52,856 nt of DNA, taken from NCBI GenBank assembly GCA_002281095.1, contig NCFI01000002.1, positions 1-52,856 of the forward strand, written 5' to 3'. The notes under the pieces were generated by a model. That model had not been told where the DNA came from, did no database searches, and saw only the letters and a program-made list of their open reading frames with translations. Source of the stretch: Thiotrichales bacterium 35-46-9 (GTDB lineage: Bacteria; Pseudomonadota; Gammaproteobacteria; Thiomicrospirales; Thiomicrospiraceae). Positions 8,710-16,157 of the stretch are shown one piece after another (position 1 is the first letter of the stretch; every line of letters begins with the position of its first letter). A program made the position numbers and the translations under genes.

Positions 8710-9498
8710 TCAAGATAAGGCCTCAACCCTAACCTCTCCCGCCCACAATTGACTGATGATCGCTTGCACCAGATCAACCGAACCGGTGGTGTAAAAACGA
8801 ATATCGCCCACAGATTCACCCTGTGCTAGTGCATCGTGTTCAGCTAATTTACGTTGCAGTTGTCGCGCAATCGCGGCGGAAGGGTCAATAATTGTTACCT
8901 CTTCACCCGCCACCGCTCGAATAACCTGACTTAAAAACGGGTAATGGGTACAGCCTAACACCAGCGTATCCGCACCCTGTGCTAATAAGGGAAGAACACG
9001 TTGCCTGACCAATTCAGTAACGGCTTCACCCTGCAACTGACCCGACTCGACCAATTCAACAAAACCCTTGCAAGGTTGCAACAATACCTGAATATCTTTG
9101 CCATGCTCGGCAATTAACCGATTGACGTTAGCACTACACAAGGTCTGCGTCGTTGCCAACACACCAACGACACCACTTTTTGTTTGCAATCGCGCTGGTT
9201 TAATGGCGGGTTCCATGGCAATAATCGGCACGGGACACCACTGACGCAACCCATCGACCGCCACACTGGTTGCCGTATTACAGGCGACCACAATCGCTTT
9301 CACCGAATACGCTAAAAAGAAGCGAGTAATCTGTTCGCAACGCTGCTGAATATAGTCACACGACTTATCGCCATAAGGCGCAAAACCCGAATCCGCAACA
9401 TACAGCAAGGATTCTTGTGGCAATAATCGGTAAATTTCTTTCAGTACCGATAAGCCCCCCACACCCGAATCAAACACACCAATCGGCGCATTAACCAT
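8710..9498 (-). CDS. murI: Glutamate racemase
   Basis: The protein converts L- to D-glutamate for peptidoglycan synthesis. The two catalytic cysteines are visible: Cys73 in VACNTATSV and Cys183 in LGCTHYPFL, with IGVFDSGVGGLSVL at the N terminus supplying the substrate loop. From ATG 9498 the protein has 262 residues, in the normal range; a TTG at 9513 would extend it by five residues further into dusA. Its start overlaps the 3' end of dusA by eight bases, so the two are co-transcribed. It converges with mvaD. Confidence 0.95.
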   Translation of the reverse strand: MVNAPIGVFDSGVGGLSVLKEIYRLLPQESLLYVADSGFAPYGDKSCDYIQQRCEQITRFFLAYSVKAIVVACNTATSVAVDGLRQWCPVPIIAMEPAIKPARLQTKSGVVGVLATTQTLCSANVNRLIAEHGKDIQVLLQPCKGFVELVESGQLQGEAVTELVRQRVLPLLAQGADTLVLGCTHYPFLSQVIRAVAGEEVTIIDPSAAIARQLQRKLAEHDALAQGESVGDIRFYTTGSVDLVQAIISQLWAGEVRVEALS

Positions 9499-10504
9499 GT
9501 GAAGCAGCCTCAAACTGAACTAAATCCATCGCCTCACGAAGCACGGCTAAACTGGCATCGGGTTTATACATATTCGCACTTAAATAACGACGCCACTGAC
9601 GCGCGCCCTTTTGTCCCACAAACAAGGCCAACAAGTGCTGTAACATTAAGCCGATGGGTACACCATCAGCAATGGCTTCAGCCAAATAATCTTCATAAAC
9701 AGCCAGAGCCGCTTTAGGATCCGTAAACGGATTTTCCGCCCCATAATAAAGACGATCGGCATCATGTAATGCCCAAGCATCATCCATAATCAGACGTCCT
9801 AGCATCACGCCGTCCACTGCGGGTAGCCCTTCATAATCGTCCAAGTGCAATAGCCCTTGTGATAATGACTTAATATCACCATTAATAATGATTTCCAACT
9901 GCGGAAACTGCGCTTTCAATTCATGAACCATGCGCCAATTAATGGGGGGCTTATGACGATTTTCTTTTGGGCTTAGCCCTTTCAACCAAGCCTTGCGTGC
10001 ATGCACAATGAATGTCTGACAACCGGCATCTGCCACCGTTTCAACAAATTGGCAGAGTTGTTCAAAGCTCTCTTGCTCATCAATACCAATGCGGTGTTTG
10101 ACAGTCACCGGAATCTTCACCGCCGACTGCATGGCATGAACTGCCTCAGCGACCACCTGTGGCGTAGCCATCAAACAGGCACCGATGCCGCCATTCTGAA
10201 CGCGATCCGAAGGACAACCAACGTTCAGGTTAACCTCGTCATAACCCCATTCTTCTGCCCAACGCGTACATTGTGCCAAACGCTGGGCATCATGCCCCCC
10301 CAGTTGCAACGCAATCGGATGCTCACAATCAGCGTACTGCAAAAAGCGCTTTTTGTCGCCATGAATTAACGACTGATCCACCACCATTTCGGTGTACAAC
10401 CAAGTGTGTTTAGACAGTAAGCGGAGAAAGTAACGATAATGTCGATCAGTAACAGCCATCATAGGGGCAACACTCAAACGACGAGCAGGCAGGGCAATCG
10501 ACAT
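9491..10504 (-). CDS. dusA: tRNA-dihydrouridine synthase DusA
   Basis: An FMN- and NADPH-dependent enzyme reducing uridines in the D-loop of tRNAs. The N-terminal motif APMMAVTDRHYRYF, the catalytic Cys97 in NVGCPSDRVQNG and the following GACLM are diagnostic for the DusA subgroup, as is VKHRIGID for FMN/phosphate contacts. Length is 337 residues. It is followed by murI with an eight-base overlap. The upstream intergenic region carries one copy of the G-tract repeat (10571-10697). Confidence 0.95.
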   Translation of the reverse strand: MSIALPARRLSVAPMMAVTDRHYRYFLRLLSKHTWLYTEMVVDQSLIHGDKKRFLQYADCEHPIALQLGGHDAQRLAQCTRWAEEWGYDEVNLNVGCPSDRVQNGGIGACLMATPQVVAEAVHAMQSAVKIPVTVKHRIGIDEQESFEQLCQFVETVADAGCQTFIVHARKAWLKGLSPKENRHKPPINWRMVHELKAQFPQLEIIINGDIKSLSQGLLHLDDYEGLPAVDGVMLGRLIMDDAWALHDADRLYYGAENPFTDPKAALAVYEDYLAEAIADGVPIGLMLQHLLALFVGQKGARQWRRYLSANMYKPDASLAVLREAMDLVQFEAASHG

Positions 10505-10570
10505 AGTAGAAATCTTTGCAGTTTTAGAGAAGGATTAAAATTTAACTTATTATAGCCGAATTAAAGAAGG

Positions 10571-10697
10571 TCTGAATAATGCGCTATGCTTTTATTCAGA
10601 CTTCTTATTTTCATTTTATGTGTGGTTGGAAGGACATTATATCAATTCGTTATGGGTTGATTGATGTGCAGCCCTTCCCCCACGCCCCCATCCCTTT
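10571..10697 (-). repeat. Intergenic repeat, copy A, with hairpin and four-G-tract motif
   Basis: This ~127-bp element recurs at 31017-31143 with well-conserved ends and a divergent middle. Its left end is an inverted repeat, TCTGAATAA ... TTATTCAGA (10571-10599). The right end (10672-10694) reads C3-TT-C5-N3-C5-AT-C3, so the opposite strand has four G tracts with 2-3-nt loops, a canonical G-quadruplex pattern. An internal GGAAGG ... CCTTCC can also pair. It lies 15 bases past the stop codon of the 10713-11036 gene and upstream of dusA. Confidence 0.8.
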
Positions 10698-10712
10698 TAT
10701 ATTTTTCAGACA

Positions 10713-11036
10713 CTACTTAACACTTATCATGGGCAATGCCATGTAAGCGACTTCTTCGTAAGGATGCGCTGCTAACAAGGCCTGCACCACTGCTGGCAAA
10801 ACATCAACCTGACAAACGGTTTCGACCTTAACCTCTTCAACCTGCTCGATGCGATTAACCTCACCCAGAAAAGGATTAGCACCATCGAGCGGACGAAACT
10901 GCCCCTGCCCTAAAGTTTGCCAACTACAGCAATCGTACTGACCCACCCTACCAGCACCAGCGGCAAAAATCGCTGTTTTTACCGCTTCGGCATGCGTGGT
11001 CGGCACATAAAAAGCGAAATGAACTAGCTGACTCAT
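10713..11036 (-). CDS. COG3323/YqfO-type small protein (NIF3 insert-domain-like)
   Basis: A 107-residue protein resembling the PII/CutA-like domain that occurs alone or inserted in NIF3/YqfO proteins. Recognisable features are an N-terminal VHFAFYVPTTHAEAVKTAIF strand-helix unit, GAGRVGQYDCCSW in the middle, and the terminal HPYEEVAYMALP motif that typifies the family. Family members are soluble and trimeric in known structures, with no settled biochemical role; metal or nucleotide sensing has been suggested. It has no recognisable operon partner: ftnA stands upstream on the same strand at a short distance (16 bases), so the two may be co-transcribed. Confidence 0.75.
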   Translation of the reverse strand: MSQLVHFAFYVPTTHAEAVKTAIFAAGAGRVGQYDCCSWQTLGQGQFRPLDGANPFLGEVNRIEQVEEVKVETVCQVDVLPAVVQALLAAHPYEEVAYMALPMISVK

Positions 11037-11052
11037 TATGTTGAAGAAACAC

Positions 11053-11559
11053 TTAAAGCGTTTGCGCTAAACGTTGCAAATGTTGGTTAATATGGAACAT
11101 CGCCTCACCCGACTGACCTTTGAAAGCAACCAAGGCAATTTGATCCAAAATACCCCGAAACAAGACTTCTTCTTCTCGCTGCTCGGCAATAAACCACTGC
11201 AACATATTAAAGGTATTAAAATCACGCTCATCTAACGCCAAGTTAGCAATGTCATTAATCATGGCTGTTACCTTTTGCTCATGCGCATAGGCTGCTTCAA
11301 TCACTTCAACCAAGTTGTTATAGTCAGCACGAGGCGCATCAAGCGCGCCAATGCGTACCGGCGCACCACATTCAAATAGATAGTGAATGAACTTATCACG
11401 ATGTGCTAACTCTTCCGGCACATGCTTTTTAAAAAACTCAGCCGCACCTGCCAAGCCTTTATCCTCACACCAAGCCGCCATTTGTAAGTACAAGTTAGAA
11501 GCGAACATTTCCGCATTCACTTGCGCGTTTAATTTTTCGATAATGTTGGCTTTTAGCAT
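11053..11559 (-). CDS. ftnA: Ferritin (FtnA type)
   Basis: A 168-residue non-haem ferritin that stores iron in a 24-subunit shell in the cytoplasm. All ferroxidase residues fall at the positions I recall for the E. coli protein: Glu17, Glu50, His53, Glu94, Gln127 and Glu130 (the last two in AEQREEE). ATG 11559 is preceded by a GGAG ribosome site; a longer upstream reading has no family similarity. The divergent spacer to the next gene contains a perfect 14-bp palindrome at 11640, a possible operator. No obvious Fur box is visible. Confidence 0.95.
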   Translation of the reverse strand: MLKANIIEKLNAQVNAEMFASNLYLQMAAWCEDKGLAGAAEFFKKHVPEELAHRDKFIHYLFECGAPVRIGALDAPRADYNNLVEVIEAAYAHEQKVTAMINDIANLALDERDFNTFNMLQWFIAEQREEEVLFRGILDQIALVAFKGQSGEAMFHINQHLQRLAQTL

Positions 11560-11639
11560 ATTTTTTCTCCACCACAAGGACATCAAAATGAGGTTCACGC
11601 ATTGACCCATTTTTGCTGGGAAAATAACGTCAAATTAGG

Positions 11640-11653
11640 CACTGAATTCAGTG
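11640..11653. promoter_or_regulatory. Perfect 14-bp palindrome between divergent genes
   Basis: CACTGAATTCAGTG reads identically on both strands and lies between ftnA (minus) and the lipoprotein gene (plus). A possible -10 hexamer GATAAT at 11677-11682 serves the plus strand. It could be an operator for either gene; no known regulator site is matched. Confidence 0.35.
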
Positions 11654-11735
11654 TAACATAAGCCAAATAAATGTGCGATAATCAGAAAAACAATTGAAAA
11701 CACTCATTCATGGTGAATCAATTAGGAGCGAAACT

Positions 11736-12113
11736 GTGTTCAAGTATTTTGTGATTGTGTTAATGCTCCTATTAAGTGCGTGTGGGCGCACGGTTGCCTT
11801 TAAAGACGGCGTGGTGTCGGATCAACGCCAACATGACGCTGACTACAATGTTTGTGTGCAGGAAGCTCGACCCCTCTACCCCACCAAATGGATACAGCAA
11901 CCCTATTGGGTGCAAGTGCCGGTTTACGGTCGTCGTATTCATGATGGTCGCGAAATTTGGTATATCAGTCATTATCAACCACGCATGCGCTTTGAAACCT
12001 TCGATGCCAACGAACTAGAACGCGAAGCCTACATCAATCGCTGCATGTCCGCTAAAGGCTACACCTACCGCTATCTTTCTAAAGAAGAATTAGAAGCGAT
12101 GGGGTTGAATTGA
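11736..12113 (+). CDS. Small lipoprotein of unknown function
   Basis: The product is about 125 residues with a short lipoprotein signal: a hydrophobic stretch ending in the lipobox LLLSACG, so the mature protein would begin at Cys and sit in a membrane facing the periplasm. The mature part is rich in Tyr, Arg and Trp (for example QPYWVQVPVYGRR) and contains two further cysteines. No family was recognised with confidence. GTG 11736 is chosen because TAGGAG lies seven bases upstream; the alternative TTG at 11694 would add residues before the signal peptide. It is divergent from ftnA and stands alone. Confidence 0.7.
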   Translation: MFKYFVIVLMLLLSACGRTVAFKDGVVSDQRQHDADYNVCVQEARPLYPTKWIQQPYWVQVPVYGRRIHDGREIWYISHYQPRMRFETFDANELEREAYINRCMSAKGYTYRYLSKEELEAMGLN

Positions 12114-12214
12114 ATTCATAACACTTGATTAGATCACAAACAAACGCTGCTGTTACAAGGCTACACGCATTTGAAGCATGCGGATATTGCTGATAAGCTA
12201 AACCGAAAAGACAC

Positions 12215-12243
12215 TTGACACAACCACAACAAGTTATCAAAAT
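12215..12243 (+). promoter_or_regulatory. Promoter of the toxin-antitoxin operon
   Basis: A consensus TTGACA (12215-12220) is followed after 17 bases by CAAAAT (12238-12243), a moderate -10. The -10 box lies inside the palindromic operator, the usual arrangement for autorepressed toxin-antitoxin loci. Confidence 0.6.
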
Positions 12244-12262
12244 GATAGCTATCAATTTGATA
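12235..12262. promoter_or_regulatory. Tandem palindromic operator of the toxin-antitoxin locus
   Basis: The 28-bp stretch is a palindrome with 13 of 14 base pairs matched. It is built of two copies of TATCA-N3-TGATA separated by two bases, so each half is itself a dimer site. It covers the -10 region and ends nine bases before the toxin ATG at 12272. By family analogy it is bound by the HTH antitoxin encoded at 12620. Confidence 0.75.
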
Positions 12263-12271
12263 GGCAACAAA

Positions 12272-12607
12272 ATGACAATTGAAGCAACAACGGTGAGCTT
12301 TCCTCTCCAAGAGAAAATTGCTAAAAAAATTGTACAAGACTTGGCACTAACCGCTTCTCATAAAATTCGTTTTGGCTCTCACGCCAAGCAACGAATGATT
12401 GAAAGAGGCATTAGCACCAAACAAGTGATGACTGTATTACAAGATAACGCCAGTCGTTTCACAGAAAAACCGCATTTAACAGCAAGTGCAAGTTGGAAAT
12501 TTAATTTACAAGGCTTTGCTGCTGGAGAGATCATCGAAGTGGTTGTTGATTTGAAAAATGTTGAAAACGACCCAAATGCTTTTGTTGTTACCGTCATACT
12601 CAAATAA
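12272..12607 (+). CDS. DUF4258 toxin of a type II toxin-antitoxin pair
   Basis: A 111-residue basic protein with the DUF4258 pattern: HAKQRMIERGIS (37-48) matches the conserved HAxxRMxERGIS helix of this RelE/BrnT-like family of putative ribonuclease toxins. The C-terminal strands (EVVVDLKN and FVVTVILK) complete a RelE-like sheet. ATG 12272 was chosen over an in-frame ATG at 12242 because the latter lies inside the operator and within the promoter -10 box. The HTH partner follows with the stop codon directly abutting a potential start. The toxin activity is inferred from family and context. Confidence 0.75.
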   Translation: MTIEATTVSFPLQEKIAKKIVQDLALTASHKIRFGSHAKQRMIERGISTKQVMTVLQDNASRFTEKPHLTASASWKFNLQGFAAGEIIEVVVDLKNVENDPNAFVVTVILK

Positions 12608-12619
12608 ATGGAGTTTGCA

Positions 12620-13069
12620 ATGACCCCCTACCACTACACAGAAAGCGGGCTTGATAATATCTACTTGCTTAATGGTGTTCATACCATCGAAGAAGATGGC
12701 GACACTTTTACTAGCATCAATGACCTTGAGCAATTACATCTACAGATTGCCAAAACATTGGTAGACAAACACAGCCCACTGGAAGCCAGAGAATTTAAGT
12801 TCTTACGAGTAGAGCTTAACTTGTCACAAAAAGCACTGGCTGAATTGCTCGGCGTGGATAGCCAAACCGTCGCACGTTGGGAAAAAGGTGAAACAGCCAT
12901 CCCAAGAGGCAGCGACGTGTTACTGCGCGCTTACTATCTGGAAAGCCAAGCCGAAGACAGCAAGATTGGGCTATTGCTCAAAACCTTATCTGAGTCTGAA
13001 ACCAGTGAAATAATGACTCGAATTGAGTTTGAAGAGCAAGATCATCATTGGACGCGAAAGGCGGCGTAA
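12620..13069 (+). CDS. HTH antitoxin / autorepressor
   Basis: A 149-residue protein with an N-terminal MTPYHYTESGLDNI segment that is characteristic of antitoxins paired with DUF4258 toxins, and an XRE-type helix-turn-helix at about residues 62-98 (LNLSQKALAELLGVD, then QTVARWEKGE). It lacks the zinc CxxC of MqsA. It is expected to bind and neutralise the upstream toxin and to repress the operon through the tandem palindrome at 12235. ATG 12620 has a GGAG eight bases upstream; an ATG at 12608 would add four residues and overlap that ribosome site. Confidence 0.78.
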   Translation: MTPYHYTESGLDNIYLLNGVHTIEEDGDTFTSINDLEQLHLQIAKTLVDKHSPLEAREFKFLRVELNLSQKALAELLGVDSQTVARWEKGETAIPRGSDVLLRAYYLESQAEDSKIGLLLKTLSESETSEIMTRIEFEEQDHHWTRKAA

Positions 13070-13071
13070 GA

Positions 13072-13350
13072 ATGGTGAAACTGAAAAAATGGAATTCAGC
13101 AGAATACATTCAAACAGAAGAAGACATTGCGCTGTATTTACAAGCGTGTATCGACGAAACTGAATACGATACAGCCTATCAAGCACGACTATTCATAGAG
13201 TCCGATAAAGCTACCAAGATAAACGTAAACCATGCTCCAAATAGCGGTAACGCACTCTTGCATCTATTAAGTTCCGAAAGTTTTGCCCGTGCGCCTAAAA
13301 GCAATAGTCAACAGTTAGAACAAACTATCCTTGCTGACCGCAATGCATGA
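13072..13350 (+). pseudogene. Truncated COG3636-type addiction-module antidote
   Basis: The first ~38 residues (MVKLKKWNSAEYI, then EEDIALYLQACIDE) match the N terminus of the HigA-like 'putative addiction module antidote' family. After the sequence DTAYQ the family's conserved alanine-rich helix and HTH (ALGxIARAxGMxxxAxxxGxSRxxLYxxLS) are absent; the open frame continues with about 54 residues of unrelated sequence. No other frame downstream restores the missing part, so this looks like a deletion or recombination junction rather than a simple frameshift. The cognate RelE/HigB-like toxin is absent. Start ATG lies two bases after the upstream antitoxin stop. Confidence 0.6.
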
Positions 13351-13470
13351 CATAACTGATATTGCAAAACAAAAACTAAGGCCTTATTGACAAAACCTCC
13401 GCTGCCGCATGAAAATACAGTCACTACTCTCCCTTATCGGAGTCAGTATTCTGATGACCGACTAGGGCGC

Positions 13471-13504
13471 AAAAGCCGTTATAGGGAAACCTGTAACGGC
13501 TTTT
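13471..13504. terminator. Bidirectional terminator-like hairpin
   Basis: An 11-bp perfect stem AAAAGCCGTTA / TAACGGCTTTT encloses a 12-base loop. The T tract lies within the stem, so it may act in both directions. It follows the toxin-antitoxin remnants. Confidence 0.55.
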
Positions 13505-13576
13505 GCATTTGTGGAATATTAAACAAAGAAAACAATCATCTAATACAACGAAAAAACTGCTTCTCAAACCTCTTTC

Positions 13577-13704
13577 ATGCTCACTCAAACAGAAATTGAC
13601 GCGCTTAGACAGAAGAAAAAGCCATGTGCGACTTCGCTCAAAAGGAGTTAAGGCGATACCTTAACAACCTAGTCACTCCAAGGTGGGAGAATTCAGACTG
13701 GTAA
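13577..13704 (+). pseudogene. Possible frameshifted small ORF remnant
   Basis: An ATG at 13577 opens MLTQTEIDALRQKKK, and in another frame MCDFAQKELRRYLNNLVTPR continues from 13624 to a stop at 13702-13704. Joined by a frameshift near 13622 they would make a plausible 42-residue basic helical protein. No family recognised, and there is no ribosome site. Weakly supported. Confidence 0.2.
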
Positions 13705-13775
13705 GTCAAGTAGTTTTAAACGAACAAACAAGAATAGCAAAAACACTTTTGTATTTTGTTTTAATTAGAACTTAT

Positions 13776-13852
13776 TGGCGCGCCCGACACGATTCGAACG
13801 TGCGACCCTCGCCTTCGGAGGGCGATACTCTATCCAGCTGAGCTACGGGCGC
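13776..13852 (-). tRNA. tRNA-Arg (anticodon CCG)
   Basis: The minus strand folds into a full cloverleaf of 77 nt: acceptor GCGCCCG / CGGGCGC, D-arm with AGCTCAGC, anticodon loop CTCCGAA flanked by TCGCC/GGCGA, T-arm with GTTCGAATC, and an encoded CCA end. Anticodon CCG reads CGG arginine codons. Confidence 0.97.
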
Positions 13853-13898
13853 TTTAAAGACAAGAGCACCATTTTAACACAGCAGCAGACCAAGCGTC

Positions 13899-13927
13899 TT
13901 AACCATGTGCCTAGTTTGTGCTAAAAT
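13899..13927 (+). promoter_or_regulatory. Promoter of the cobalamin operon
   Basis: TTAACC (13899-13904) and TAAAAT (13922-13927) are separated by 17 bases, with an extended TGC before the -10. Transcription would start just upstream of the riboswitch aptamer. Confidence 0.6.
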
Positions 13928-13950
13928 TGCACTGTAAACATGATTATTGG

Positions 13951-14122
13951 GTGCGTTTAGCTTAATCGTTAAACGTTAAACGGGAAGTTGGGTGAAATGC
14001 CCACACTGCCCCCGCAACAGTAATAGAGAAGACATTTCGCGTGACAAGGCGTCACAACCACTGGTCAGCAAGCTTACTGGGAAGGTGAAATGAAACTGCT
14101 TTTGAGTCTGGATACCGGCCCA
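13951..14122 (+). promoter_or_regulatory. Cobalamin riboswitch
   Basis: Conserved blocks of the B12 aptamer occur in order: GGGAA at 13982, GGTGAAATGCCCACACTGCC (13991-14010), CCCGCAACAGTAA, CCACTG (14058), CTGGGAAGG (14077) and the B12-box-like GAGTCTGGATACCGGCC (14104-14120). It lies 134 bases before btuB, so adenosylcobalamin should lower expression of this operon. A small hairpin ACCAGA-TAC-TCTGGT at 14191-14205 may belong to the expression platform. Confidence 0.95.
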
Positions 14123-14255
14123 ATTAACTCCATTTACCGATTGCGGTGGGCAATACGGCAAAGCAGATGCGATGATATCTTTCTGTTTTAACCAGATACT
14201 CTGGTGTTTCCGTTTGTCTTTCGTGCCATTTACTATAATGACCGAAGGAAATTTT

Positions 14256-16157
14256 ATGAACCTTTCTTTTTCTCGCACGGCGTTAAGTGTCGCTGTGGCA
14301 ACCTCCCTTTCTGCGCCTGTTTGGGCAAACGCAACTAACCTCGACCAAGTGATTGTTTCAGCCACACGCGTTGAACAAGCCAAATCCGACTACACGGGCA
14401 ACATCACCGTTATTACCAGTGAACAACTGACTGAAAAAGCCATTCAAACGCTACCCGAAGCCTTAGATCGACTGGCTGGCATTCCGGTTTACAGTAACGG
14501 TGGACTAGGAACGACAACCAGCGTCTTTTTACGTGGACACGACAGCAAACGAGTCCTATTGGTGGTTGATGGTATGCGCTTTAATGACCCTTCTGGTACA
14601 AGTGGTGCACAATGGCAACATCTGTTGGTGAGCGACATTGAACGCATCGAAATATTGCCGGGTGCGCAAGCAGGCATTTGGGGCGCGGATGCTGCAGCGG
14701 GTGTCATTAACGTCATCACCAAAAAAGCAGCGCAAGGGACACATGGCAGTATTGCTTATACCCTGGGTGATTTGGGTCAAAAACAAACGCAAGGCACGAT
14801 TGGCTACGCTAATAAAAACTTCGATGCACGAATTGGCTATACAGGACTGAGTAGTGATGAGTTTTCGTCCATTACTCCTATCGTTAATGGCGTTAAGCAA
14901 AACCCTTTAGACTATGAAAAAGATGGCTACCGCAATGACACACTGAATGCCAAACTGGGTTGGAATATTGCTCACAACCAACGTCTCGAAATCAGTGCCT
15001 TCAAAGCCGATGCACGCGGTAATTATGATGGTTCAGCAGCCACCAACATCAATTATTCGACCTATCAACAACAGACCTTAAGCGCAACCTACCGTTTTAC
15101 GCTTGCCGATTGGCAGCTTGCCCTTAATGCACAAAATGGCAGTATTGATCGAGATTTTAATGGTTCACTATTCAATGCCAAAACCAATCAACAAAGCATG
15201 ACCGCCAACCGTAAAGACAGTTTGGGTGGTTGGACGATCGGTATTGATCGTTCGGAACAATCGAGCGACACCATGAGCAACGCAGGCATTGGTAAAAATC
15301 AACACCAACAAGGCGTATTCGTTGCCAGAACACAAAGCTTTCATTTGCCGCAAGCCGAACATCCCACAATCGTCAATTTAAGCCTTCGTAACGATGACTT
15401 TAATGATTACAACAGTTACATTGGTAAGCGTTTTGGCATCAAACAAATGCTGAGTAAGGATGCTTACTTTGCCTTTAATATGGCGGACAGCCGTCGTATG
15501 CCCAACTTATTTGAACGTTTCATTCAGTACGATGCCGCATTTAAGGCAACAGTGCGTCCCGATGTTGGCTCATTACGCCCTGAAACCGTGGACAGCAAAG
15601 AAATCAGCTTAGGTTGGAAAGGTTATAGCGTGGCTCGCTTCGAGGACAAGGTAACTGACTTAATCGATTATGACAGTACCAATCGTAATTATTACAATCG
15701 CCCGGGCGATTCTCAACTCAACGGTTGGGAGTGGAAAGCGAGCGAGAGCTTACCTTCGTTAGCATCAGAAATCAGCGCCAGCTATACCGTGCTCGATGCC
15801 AAAACACAAACGGGCACTCCCCTTGCTCGTCGCCCTGAAACCAATGGGAGTTTAGGCTGGACTTATCTGGGCTTCAATAAAGCGGTACTCGGTATTCAAT
15901 CACAGTTTGTCGGCACACGTGTCGACAGTTACAACAACACCACAGGTAAAGCAGGATACGATACGGGCAATTATTGGTTATGGCACGCCAATGCCAGTTA
16001 TCAGTGGAACAAAGAAGTTCGCTTATTTGTTAAAGGTATTAATTTAACCGATGAGCGCATCGCCCAAGCGACCAATAGCTTCAATGCTTCAGCGCCTACC
16101 AACTACTACGCCTACTCACCGCGCACGCTGTTAGCGGGTGTCGAGTACAAGTTTTAA
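14256..16157 (+). CDS. btuB: TonB-dependent vitamin B12 receptor BtuB
   Basis: A 633-residue outer-membrane transporter for cobalamin. The first ~25 residues form a Sec signal ending VWANA, followed by the TonB box DQVIVSATR (30-38), a plug domain with RGHDSKRVLLVVDGMR and PGAQAGIWGADAAAGVINVIT, and a 22-strand barrel ending in an aromatic-terminated strand (GVEYKF). ATG 14256 has a GAAGGA ribosome site; an ATG at 14238 is in frame but precedes that site. The riboswitch upstream and the B12 genes downstream fix the substrate as a corrinoid. bluB overlaps by one base (TAATG). Confidence 0.95.
   Translation: MNLSFSRTALSVAVATSLSAPVWANATNLDQVIVSATRVEQAKSDYTGNITVITSEQLTEKAIQTLPEALDRLAGIPVYSNGGLGTTTSVFLRGHDSKRVLLVVDGMRFNDPSGTSGAQWQHLLVSDIERIEILPGAQAGIWGADAAAGVINVITKKAAQGTHGSIAYTLGDLGQKQTQGTIGYANKNFDARIGYTGLSSDEFSSITPIVNGVKQNPLDYEKDGYRNDTLNAKLGWNIAHNQRLEISAFKADARGNYDGSAATNINYSTYQQQTLSATYRFTLADWQLALNAQNGSIDRDFNGSLFNAKTNQQSMTANRKDSLGGWTIGIDRSEQSSDTMSNAGIGKNQHQQGVFVARTQSFHLPQAEHPTIVNLSLRNDDFNDYNSYIGKRFGIKQMLSKDAYFAFNMADSRRMPNLFERFIQYDAAFKATVRPDVGSLRPETVDSKEISLGWKGYSVARFEDKVTDLIDYDSTNRNYYNRPGDSQLNGWEWKASESLPSLASEISASYTVLDAKTQTGTPLARRPETNGSLGWTYLGFNKAVLGIQSQFVGTRVDSYNNTTGKAGYDTGNYWLWHANASYQWNKEVRLFVKGINLTDERIAQATNSFNASAPTNYYAYSPRTLLAGVEYKF

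Larger units (their letters stand above)
13351..13775. other. Gene-poor stretch with hairpin and ORF debris
   Basis: No convincing complete gene. It contains a strong inverted repeat at 13471-13504 and a possible short broken ORF at 13577-13704. The rest is AT-rich sequence leading to the 3' end of tRNA-Arg. Together with the truncated antitoxin this suggests an eroded accessory segment. Confidence 0.5.

Noticed and set aside
12242-12271. Earlier ATG for the DUF4258 toxin
   Set aside because: It lies inside the operator and overlaps the -10 box, has no ribosome site, and the added residues are not family-like.
13776-13852. tRNA-Arg as an integration (att) site for the adjoining toxin-antitoxin segment
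   Set aside because: I looked for a second copy of the tRNA 3' end on the other side of the segment and saw none; there is no integrase gene.
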